From the NCBI GenBank assembly GCA_963978905.1, contig OZ022260.1, forward strand, positions 19,766,334 to 19,830,333: a DNA stretch of 64,000 nt, in the 5' to 3' direction. Position 1 is the first letter of the stretch, and each line of letters starts with the position of its first letter. Positions 55,308 to 64,000 of this stretch are shown in pieces. The DNA comes from Trichostrongylus colubriformis (lineage: Eukaryota > Nematoda > Chromadorea > Rhabditida > Trichostrongylidae). A model generated the notes under the pieces. It was not told where the DNA came from. It worked only from the letters and a program-made list of their open reading frames with translations, and ran no database searches. The position numbers and the translations under genes are program-made.

Positions 55308-56557
55308 TTGGGAATAAACTCAATTGTGTCCAACCCTTCACTTATTATGGATAGTAAAAGATAAAAAGGCTAAAGCTTCTGGGGTTAATCAGCCCCTTAT
55401 TAGGGTGTGGAGTGTAGGGCAGTCCACTCTTGATTCAAAAATTCGGATAGAATGATAAAATTTAAAAAATTTGGATAGATCCAAAAAATACGAACTCCCC
55501 TCCATACGACCCCCGCCTCCCGAAATGGACCTCCGAACCCCCTTCTTTAGGTCCGGTATTTCTATGTACTCAGTGGATGCGATTCATCAAGGAAATTAAG
55601 AGCCTACGGGTAAAAAAACTGAGACCAAGCTGGTGACAATATAGGAAAACGAAGAATCTAACAAGATTCAATATTCATTTCGAAACGGGAGCCTCGCTGA
55701 CCATAGGTCATTTGCTCATCTCCTAATGACAAAAGAGAAGGATAAAAGTAAAGGATAAATAGATAAAAAATAAGTATAGTGTATATAGGAATAATGTTAG
55801 ACAGATATTAGATAATATAAAAATAGATACAATAGATAATATAAAGATAAGAATAAAAGTCATACATGTAATGCGGCAGGGATAAAGGATGAAAAGGGAA
55901 GGATTGAAAAGCTGGAACGTCCATTGACGCCAGATGTCACTCTCCATTGCTATTATAGCACTGTATCTCCTCTATAGTGAACGAACATTTTTATGTACTT
56001 GTAACTTTATTAAAACTCAGTCTGTCGAGGCAATGTGAACCGTCTTCATGAAGCTCCCTCAGCTCAATCGTTTTCCGCTTAGTTTCCCTGATGGCTACGT
56101 ACTTTCTTATATGCAAATTCAGTCGAGGAAAATTTGAAAAAATATCGAGTTGCCTCACTTTGAATGGTCGTAGCTTCCTTTATGCGTAACTTTATTAGTG
56201 CGCATTTCCGTTGCGGGATCTATAAGGTTGTCGCCTCCTGATGTCATTTCGAACAGTATATATCTCAGAAAAGAAGAAAGTAACATCGAAGGAAGCCAGT
56301 CAAGAAATTTCTTTTCTTTTTTCCTTCGGACTGGTGAGTTCTACCCACGATTCTTTGAAAAAAAAAAAGATTCATTGTGCCTGAAAAGCCTACTGTGCAC
56401 AACCTTCGCTCTCAGAGGTCCAATGGGATGGTGAGTAGCGTTGGTCAGCTTCGCTGCGGTATGCGCCATGCATGAGGATTCATTTACAGTCTTATTTATT
56501 ACAAGCGCTTTCCGATCCTTATAGCGGCTCGCTAGCACCAGTTTACATGTTTGCAGA
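55308..56557. repeat. Interspersed repeat, copy A
   Basis: Begins GGGAATAAACTCAATTGTGT and runs through GATAGTAAAAGATAAAAAGG, the AAATTAAGAGCCTACGG block, the GATAAAAGTAAAGGATAAAT AT-rich block and TTATAGCGGCTCGCTAGCAC. The same sequence in the same order forms copy B at 57866-61718. The place where copy B is interrupted is uninterrupted here (ATTCATTTACAGTCTTATT, near 56479). Confidence 0.8.
55313..55318 (+). terminator. Candidate polyadenylation signal of dnj-27
   Basis: AATAAA 312 bp after the stop codon, the only exact match seen in the 3' flank. It lies in the first bases of interspersed repeat copy A and also occurs at the start of copy B, so the signal may be repeat-derived. Variant signals nearer the stop cannot be excluded. 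Confidence 0.4.
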
Positions 56558-56639
56558 CGAGTGGCATGTGAAAGTAGCACTACGCCAATGTTTCACATTT
56601 TTATCCCATGGTTTCATAGGTATTCGTCCATGCTGTGAT

Positions 56640-57760
56640 TTTGCAGAGATAACGCGCTCCAAGATTGATCAGAGGATGTCGGAGGTTCACTTGGTGACTG
56701 ACGTTGGCCAGCTTCGTTTTAAAAATGCGCCACAGATGAAGATTCCATCGACAATCCATATGGTTAAAGACCTCTTGCTATGGTGGGCGGAAGTTGGGCC
56801 TTACCTCGAATACCTTGAAGTCCGCCATTCAAGAGTGGTCACGCCATCCTTGCAGGACTCATCCATGCCAAGCGTCACCATTCCTAGCCACTTGCCACCA
56901 TCTCTGACCAAAGATCTCCTTCAGTGGATCACTGCTTCTGGTCGGGGTCTTCCTAGTGGCCTCTCCACTCCACGAGGATACCAGTCGGTCACTCGGCACG
57001 TCCATCGGTTATCTCTGAGGCAGGCAGCATGGCCGGCCCGTCGCTTCTTATCGTAGATAGTTCCGATGAAGTCTCTAACACACGTGCGCCTCCGAATCTC
57101 GCGACTGGGAATCTTTTGCATAATCGGCACACCACACATAACCCGTACCATAGCCCTTTGCGTAACTGCCAGTCTGTCCTCTTCAGCCCGAGTTGTATTC
57201 CATGTCTCGCATCCGTAGACTAATGCTGGGAGGACATGGGTATTGAACTCTTGTCCTCGGGTCTAAGCGTCTAGCCGCTTGTCGGTGAGAATATCGCGAT
57301 ACTTGTTGAACGCGGCCCAGCCTGCCTTACGGCGCCGGCTGATCTCGGCCGTTAGGTCGTTATCGTGGTGATTGTCTGACCGAGATAGACGTATGAGAAG
57401 AATTCTTCAATCACAGATCCCTCCAGGTGCAAACTGTATTCTTCCACACAGCTGTTCCTCATCCACTGAGTTTTGCCTGGATGGATTTGGAGCCCGGTAA
57501 GACGAGCGGCTTCGTAAACTCTCAACGAGTCCTCGAGAGCACAAGTCTTAGTACCGAAAAGGATGGTGTCGTCCGCAAAGAGCAGACACTGGAACTTCTC
57601 ACCTTCTATGTCAATGCCGCAAGGTAGCTCAACGTTTTGCATTACGAGCTCGAGAGCAGCGGAAAACAGCTTCGGAGAGATAACCTCGCCTTGTCGCACT
57701 CCACGTTGAATTCCACATGAGCTATTCAGCAAATTGATTTCAGTGAAGCAGTTGGGCATA
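56640..57760 (-). pseudogene. RTE-type non-LTR retrotransposon fragment (reverse transcriptase and C-terminal part)
   Basis: On the minus strand 57759-57352 reads GVRQGEVISPKLFSAALELV followed by CLLFADDTILF, the reverse-transcriptase B and C motifs (FADD catalytic box). Downstream frames give ALVYGCETWNTT, then RRAGHAACLRDNRWTCRVTD, then WYPRGVERPLGRPRP, which is the RTE-clade C-terminal region (RRWAGHVAR..., GRPP..RW). The element is 5' truncated and frameshifted; the endonuclease domain is absent. It sits between repeat copies A and B. Confidence 0.88.
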
Positions 57761-59509
57761 ACATGAAAAAAACTAGTGGAGGTGGGGACAAGTTTGGAAT
57801 GGGTATGGCAAGGGACAAGAAGTTAAGAGCACACATCGACCAAGTCATACTCTCCATACGGTGGACGGATGGGAATAAACTCAAGTGTGCCCAACCCTTC
57901 ACTTATTATGGATAGTAAAAGATAAAAAGTAAAGCTTTTGGGGTCAACTGAACCCTTGTTAGGGTGTGAGGTGTAGGGCGATACACTCTAGATGAGCCAC
58001 CGCACCACGCGAAATGCACTACCTCACGTAGCCAGTGTTTGACTGCTTTCGTGAATTGGTTGCTTAAAAGACAGTGTTTGGGATAATGTGGGTGCCAGAG
58101 AATCCCAAAAGAAGGCATTGACTGAAGAATTATGAGGCTGAAAGGCCTATGTATGGCGAAATCCCCCGCAAAAGGCGCCCCCTTGAGCAGTGGCGGAGGC
58201 GGCCTCATCAGGGCAAGCCGCCTTGGTTAGGGCAGCCCGCCTCCTGGCGACGTGATTAGTGGTTGGTCACGGTGAGGTTGGTCAAGGAGATCGGCAGGAC
58301 TGAAAGTATCGCAGCGCGCTTTCTCACTTTTAGCGAAGCTCACCACATATTCACTACTTCTTTTACTTTTCGTCCGAATTATCCCTATAGCTGCCTTTAA
58401 TAGTGCAAAGGGGCATTGCCGCCGCGAGCTCCTCTGGCATTACTCAGTTCGAGTGCCCAAACCTATACACATCATGCTGCGGACTTGCAGATGTCCCAAC
58501 CAAGGTCAAGGGTGGTGTCGAGGAAAAATTTCAAGAAATAAGACTACCTACATACGACCCTCGGCCCCCGAAATAGGCCTACGAACTACCTTCTTCAGGT
58601 CCGGTATCTCTAAGTATCCAGTGAATGCGATTGATCGAAGAAATTAAGAGCCTACGGTAAAAAAATGAGGCCAAGCGGTGACAATATAGGAAACTTACAA
58701 AAGGACCTAAGAAGATCCGATATTCTTCCCGAAACGGGAGCATCGCCGGCCATGGGTCACATGCTCATCTTCTGATGACAGAGGAGAAGGATAAAAGCTA
58801 AGGGTAAATAGATAGAAAAATAAATGTAAAGTATATAAGAATAAGGATTGACAGATAACAGATATGAAAAATAGATACGATAGATAATATAAAGACAAGG
58901 ATAAAAGTCATACGAGTAGTGCGGCAAGGATAAAAGATGAAAAAGGAAGGGTTGAAAAGCTGGAACTTACATTGAGAGCAGATGGCGCTCTCCATTGCTA
59001 TTAGAGCGCGATATCTTCTCTATAGTAAATTCTAACATTTTTATGTACTTGTACCTTTACTCAAACTCAATCCGTCGAGATAATGTGATCGGTCTTCATA
59101 ACAACTCCTTTGGATCAATCGTTTTCCGCTTGGTTTCCCTAATGGCTACGTAGTTTTCCATATGCAAATTCAGTTGAGGAAAATTTGGAAAAATATCGAA
59201 GTGCCTCACTTCAAATGGACGTATCATCCTTCATACGTAACTTTATGAGTGCGGATTTCCATTGCGGGATCTATAAGATTGTCGTCGCCTCCTACTTCGG
59301 AAATAGGAAGTTACATCGAAGGGAGCCAGTCGAGATTTTTTTCTTTTTTCCTTCGCACTGGTGAGTTCTTCAAACGATTCTTTGGTCAAAATATCCATTG
59401 TGCCTGAATGCCTACAATGCACGTCCTTCGCTCTCGGAGGTCCAGTTGGATAGCGACTAGCTTTGGTCGCCATCGCTGCGGGATGCACCATGCATGACGA
59501 TTCATTTAT

Positions 59510-61632
59510 ACAAGATTATAAGTTTGCGACGCGGCGCTTGATTACAGTACCCTGTCGTGAGATTAAATGCATCGCGCACGCACACACATCCTGCGCTACA
59601 GTACACCAAAAATTATAAGTTAATTTCTCCGTCTCTGTGCAGTGATCTGCTAGTGAACTTTCAGTGGTTCTACTTACCTTGTGTTGTTTTTTGTCCGTTC
59701 TATTCTTTTCGTGCTCCTTATTGCTATTCGGTGTGTTTGCGCTGCGCCGCGTCGGGAACATATGATTCTGTGTGAACTGCTAGTGCTTTTCAGTGTTTTT
59801 GTTTTCTCTGTGCTCTACGTTTTGCTCGTTTTTGTTCTTTTGGTGCTACTCATCGTATTTTGTGTGTTTGCGCTGCGTTGGGTTGAGAACTTATTCGATT
59901 GCTTCAGGCTCCAGTGTTTAATGGATGAGGTTGCTTTTGCCAAAGACCTTGCTCTTCGCAGTTCTCAAAAAAGCAACGGTTCCGCCGAACATATGTGTCT
60001 TCCTTCTCCACTGCGGTTGATTCTTGTAGTAATTCTCTCGGTCGAATTACACCTACTTTCTAAATGTTTCGTTTGTGTTGAGCAAATGCATTATTTGTGC
60101 CTCTGTGCAACTTCCTTTCGAATATTTAGGCCGATCCATATGCAGTTTTCGATACCTTCAAAGCCAGTCGCTTGCTCAAGTACTACAGGTATGTACTGTA
60201 ACAAAAAAGAATCTGCGCAACTCTTGCTGTCAAATATTTTCCTTGTTGTAGCAAGGCAAACTTCAGCCTAGTGACAAGATCGATGCTTAACAACGATGGT
60301 GGAGCTATGGAAAACAAGGACCATCCTAACGGTAAGCTTTAGCTTTTAGTGCTTCTTTTTGCTTTTCTTCACTCTTATTTTGCTGTTATGGCCTCCACTG
60401 AGTGCGGCGCATATAATAAAATGCTTCCACGAATTTACCTACACTTTGTTGTAATAGCGTTTTTGAGGCTCTACTAAATTTCGAGGATACGACACTTCTT
60501 CAGTGGGCAGTTTTCTGTGTTCAGCACGAGGATTTGTTTTCCTTGCCATTTGCGTTTTTTTTGGTTATAGCTCCCATTAATATTTATTGTTCTAATGAGC
60601 ATCTTTTGTGATATAAATGCCTTATTTTTCTTTTGGGGTCAAATAAAGTCGGGGGCAGACGCAAAATTTTCATCGACGTCAAGCTTCTTTCCCTCCCTAG
60701 GTTTATGCTAAAGCAGATGAAACCCATGCTTCGGCAGAGGCTTTTTCATGTGGTAGGAGGGGATATCAATTTTAGCCTAAGCCTATGCAGGGAAACAAGC
60801 TTCGACATCGACGGAGAGTTGCGTCCCCCCCAGCCCCCCGACTTTATTTGACCCTTCTTTTGTTTCACTGATTATGAAGAGTTACCATCGTTTGCTGCGT
60901 TTTTTGGACGCTCAATGATTACATGCTGTCTTATTAAGTATTGCTTAAACGTAAGGTATCGTCTACGTTCTACGTTCCCGTACAAGTTAATAAACGGTCA
61001 TTTACTGTGGAATGTTTGCCCTCATCGCCATTGCCATGATTTTGATGATTTCGTGGGGAAGCGATGCTGGAGTCCCTTCTTTTCCTAAGAAGTTTATCTG
61101 CGAGATATGTCAAAATATTTCAGTTTTCCTCTTTCACGTCTCCTTATTGTTTTCAGTTTTTTTCTTGATTGAAAATTCGTCTGTTTGAGCCATACGCATA
61201 TGGACCATCACATTTGCTGAAGTTAATCTGCTGTTAAAATGACTGTTGAGTGAGCATTTGGTGCCATGACAAAACTATATGTACTTTTGTTCAGACCAAT
61301 AAATTATTGATCGCTGATAAGAACATGAAACAGTCTCGTGTCAGCCATTGACTGGCTGGGAGGTTCTAACAGTTGATGGCAACACCCACCCGGCGCAGCG
61401 CAAACACATCAAGCAGCAATAAGGACCTTGAAAAGAATAGAACCGAACCAAAGAACAGCACAAAGGAAGTAAAACCACTGGAAAACACTAGTAGTCCACT
61501 GCACAGTGACGGAGAAATTAACTTATAATTTTTGGTGTACTGTAGCGCAGATTGTGTGTGCCTGCGCGATTGCATTTAATCCGATGACAGGGTACTGTAA
61601 TCAAGCGCCGCGTCGGAAACTTATAATCTTGT
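59510..61632. mobile_element. Long-TIR transposon, Mutator-like (2123 bp, 9-bp TSD)
   Basis: Inverted ends of about 250 bp beginning ACAAGATTATAAGTTTGCGA (left) and the complement of ACAAGATTATAAGTTTCCGA (right, ending 61632). TTCATTTAT is duplicated on both sides (59501-59509 and 61633-61641). The equivalent place in repeat copy A has this sequence once, which proves the insertion. Long TIRs with a 9-bp target duplication are the hallmark of Mutator-like elements. No MULE transposase was recognised, so it is probably non-autonomous. Confidence 0.85.
59921..60331 (+). CDS. Possible spliced coding segment inside the long-TIR element
   Basis: A three-exon reading can be made: 59921-60025 (MDEVAFAKDLALRSSQKSNG..., donor CTT|GTAGTA), 60130-60188 (after ATATTTAG: ADPYAVFDTFKASRLLKYY, donor CAG|GTATGT) and 60252-60331 (after TTGTAG: KANFSLVTRSMLNNDGGAME, then NKDHPN, donor G|GTAAGC). 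Phases fit at both internal junctions. I do not recognise the protein and found no certain next exon. It could be a fragment captured by the element, part of its own gene, or chance. Confidence 0.3.
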
Positions 61633-61724
61633 TTCATTTATAGTCTTATTGAATACAAGCGCTTTTCGGATCCACATATATAGCGGCTCGCTAGCACCAG
61701 ATTACGTGTTTGCAGACGATAATA

Positions 61725-62600
61725 TCCATCACAAAATCTGAAAGGAAATCAACAAACCCCTTTTTCGATCAGCTTTCAGCCACACTCGACGTGCGAAAGC
61801 GACATTCCCGAAAAAAGCACATGAATGAAACTTAAACAGTACGCAAAAATAACACAGCACATAAACAAAACGAAAAACTCAGAAAAGCAGGTGATAAATC
61901 ACAAAATCTGAAATAAAAACAAACAAACCCTCTTTTCCAAACAATTTCCAGTTCACCACGTGCGAGCGACGATCCTGAAAAGAAAGCACATAAAGGAAAC
62001 ATTAAAAAAGACTCAAACATAAAACAGCACATAAACAATACGAATAACTATGAAAAACAGTCAATACACATAGCAAAATCTGAAAAAAAGCAACATACCT
62101 TGCTGCGGGCCACGTGTGGATTTCGACGATCAAGCAAAAATGAGAAAGGGTGCTATAGCAGTTAGGGGGAGCCAGCGCACTGTGCTCTGCGTCTCTACGC
62201 CACGGCTGAGCGCAGAGAAGCCATAGCGCCAGCCTAATCGGGTTCGAATTCCGCACAGAAACGATTTTGATGCTGCAAATTCGTGCTATTTTTCATTCTA
62301 TGGTAGCCTAAGCCTTGGGAAAGGAGATTCCCTTTCCCTAGGCTTAGGCGAATACGCGTAAGTGGTTGTTTAGTCTAGTTGTAGCGGATTTTTCATAACA
62401 TACTAATGGAAGCATAATCCAATCGTTTTCTCAGTTAGTTGGCTGTACCTAGGCATAAAATAACCTTGAGAGTGCCTGTAAGCAGAAACTGGACGCGACT
62501 TCTGGGTTTGCCGAGTGACCCCCCTAACTCCCATAGCACCGAAAAAAGCACATGAAACGAGCATTAAAAACATTGAAACATCCTACTTTATATAATCGGC
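61725..62600. repeat. About 175-bp tandem repeat, three units, last one interrupted
   Basis: Units start at about 61725, 61896 and 62071 with ATCACAAAATCTGAAA-like sequence, then AAAGCACATRAA and ACAGCACATAAACAA blocks. The third unit breaks at 62148 and resumes at 62541 (GAAAAAAGCACATGAA) after the hAT-like MITE. Confidence 0.75.
62149..62540. mobile_element. hAT-like MITE, copy 2 (392 bp)
   Basis: Ends GGTGCTATAGCAGTTAGGGG and the complement of GGTGCTATGGGAGTTAGGGG. The interior is colinear with 10011-10399, including TAGCCTAAGCCTTGGGAAAG and CGAATACGCGTAAGTGG. Flanks TGAGAAAG and GAAAAAAG agree in six of eight bases, consistent with an aged 8-bp duplication inside the tandem repeat. Confidence 0.82.
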
Positions 62601-62612
62601 TAAGTGTGTCTG

Positions 62613-62652
62613 TTGGTGTGTGAGTGTGTTTGTGTGTGTGTGTGTGTGTTTG
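62613..62652. repeat. (GT)n microsatellite
   Basis: Imperfect GT repeat with GTGTTT and GAGTGT interruptions. Confidence 0.85.
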
Positions 62653-62689
62653 ACCGGAAATTCATTTCTCGCGTCGCAGTAAAGATGGG

Positions 62690-63560
62690 ATCCTGGATTT
62701 TAGATATGATATAGGGGATGGTAAGGGGATCCCAGCGGTAGTGGACCGAAAGTGATAGCAGCTGATAAGGGCTGATAAGGAGCCTCGAAAGGCTAATGTC
62801 GCCCAATCCCTCTCGCCTTTCGGGTCTGTCCTAGAGCGCCCACACTCATAGGTGTTTTAGGGGGAGGGACGGGCACATCAATGGTGGGTGATCCAAACTT
62901 ATAACGGTTGATAAGATTAGATAAGGAGCATCAAAAGGCGAATATCGCCTAATTCGCTTCACCTTTCGGGTTGACCGTAGACTGCTGAAATTCATAAGTG
63001 TTTAGAGGGATGGGACGGGCACATCAACGGTGGGTGATCCAAATTGATAACGCTTGATAAGGTTCGATAAGGAGCGTCAAAAGGCGAATGTCGTTGAATC
63101 TTTTTCCCCCTTCGGGTTGATCCTAGAGCGCCGACCCTCATAGGTGTTTTGGAGGGTGGGATGGGCACATCAATGGTGGGGGGTCCAAATTGATAGCGAT
63201 TAATAAGGGCTGATAAGGAGCGTCAAAAGGCGAATATCGTTAAATCCGTTTTCCCATACATGTTGGTTCTAGAGCGCCGACACTCATAGGTGTTTTGAGG
63301 GGCGGGACGGGCACATCGGTGGTGGGTGATCCAAATTGATAGCGGTTGATAAGATTCGATATGAAGCTTTGGAAGGCAAGTGTCATCAGATGTGTTGCGC
63401 TTCTCGGGTTGAGGATGGAGTGTTGATACTTATAAGTGTTACGTGAGACGAAAAGGAGACATCAACTGTGGGTGATCCAATGTGATGATAGCTCATATTG
63501 GCTAATAGAGAGCAGTCAGTACGAGGGAGGCGGGGACATTGGCAAAGGGTGACTGGGAAC
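62690..63560. repeat. 146-bp minisatellite, about six units
   Basis: The anchor GGGCACATC recurs at 62871, 63017, 63163 and 63309 (exact 146-bp steps), with weaker units before and after. Each unit has GGTGGGTGATCCAA, a TGATAAGG..GATAAGGAGC block, AAAGGCGAATRTCG and TTCGGGTTGA, CTCATAGGTGTTTT. The last unit (about 63450) is much diverged. Confidence 0.88.
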
Positions 63561-64000
63561 TGAATTTATAACGCCTGATAGAGGCCGTTAAGAGATGAGT
63601 AACCCCCCGATATAATAATGATTACTACACCCCAAATATCACATGATCAAGGGCTGAGCACACATTCTTATTATGCGACATCAGTTGCAATAAAAATTTC
63701 GACCACCATAGCATCGTCTCACTCGAAGAGTGATAGTGTTCTATTGAGGTATGGTAAGTAGCGGTCAACGACCATTCACCACTCATTCTAGCACTAAAAG
63801 CTCAGAAAGTGAACACATTACCTACTGCGATACCAGTAACAACAACATACTCCGACCGCTAAATTGCCTGAGCTCACGAAGAGTGGTAGGTGCTCTCGGA
63901 GATACCAGGGTGGCTAGCGCTTAGCATTGCGCGTGTCACAGCGATATGTTTCATCGATATCGATTACTCAGCATCGGCCATTTCCACATTACCTACCGAG
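63560..64000. other. No gene recognised
   Basis: The last 440 bases show neither a coding frame of note nor a repeat match with the rest of the window. GATATCGAT-rich motifs at the very end are not enough for a call. Confidence 0.4.

Larger units (their letters stand above)
57866..61718. repeat. Interspersed repeat, copy B, split by a long-TIR transposon
   Basis: Colinear with copy A from GGGAATAAACTCAAGTGTGC to AGCACCAGATTACGTGTTTG. It holds about 500 extra bases at 57990-58540, and a 2.1 kb insertion at 59510-61632. Confidence 0.8.

Noticed and set aside
59681..60271. 196-codon hydrophobic open frame
   Set aside because: Its first third lies in the terminal inverted repeat and consists of T-rich sequence giving Leu/Val/Phe runs. 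No family likeness; only its inner part overlaps the tentative spliced reading reported separately.

Overview
The window looks like a piece of a nematode nuclear genome, most likely a strongylid such as a hookworm; that assignment is an inference. The reasons are short TTTCAG-type splice acceptors, a likely SL trans-splice acceptor 6 nt before the only convincing start codon, a gene whose closest relatives are C. elegans dnj-27 and vertebrate ERdj5/DNAJC10, and a dense load of TA-inserting mariner-type elements, palindromic MITEs and an RTE-type LINE. There is nothing bacterial: no operons, RBSs or CRISPR array, and almost all ORFs outside the dnj-27 exons are under 130 codons, many of them readings of repeats.

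Layout. 1-9.8 kb: repeat-rich DNA without a recognised gene, with a head-to-head pair of mariner fragments (1730-2415), a tRNA-like SINE, a 1.5 kb palindromic foldback element (5437-6939) and complex direct repeats. 9.8-24.6 kb: a large satellite with a higher-order repeat of 1898 bp made of five subunits (403+347+401+347+400). The subunits are themselves palindromic and end in MITE-like inverted repeats. One subunit carries a second MITE, and the array edge carries an 8-bp-TSD hAT-like MITE. 24.6-27.2 kb: a 117-bp satellite inside an interspersed repeat. 27.2-35.8 kb: sparse DNA with a Tc1-like MITE (29161-29667) and palindromic MITEs.

35.8-55.0 kb: one complete protein gene, the dnj-27/ERdj5 orthologue, assembled here as 19 exons and 798 codons with every junction in phase. 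It encodes a signal peptide, a J domain with HPD, four active thioredoxin domains (CSHC, CPPC, CGPC, CGHC), two inactive thioredoxin-like domains and a C-terminal HDEL. Its product should act in the ER lumen as a BiP co-chaperone and disulfide reductase in ER-associated degradation. Most of its introns are filled with transposable elements, including a broken mariner, the second foldback copy and several MITE families.

55.3-64.0 kb: a duplicated interspersed repeat surrounding an RTE reverse-transcriptase fragment. The second repeat copy is split by a 2.1 kb element with about 250-bp inverted ends and a 9-bp target duplication (Mutator-like), and the first copy preserves the empty site. Then come a roughly 175-bp tandem repeat interrupted by a second hAT-like MITE, and a 146-bp minisatellite.

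The best candidates for something undescribed are the MITE-derived satellite with its relatives, the GATAGAGCT-module foldback element, and the long-TIR element with possible captured exons.
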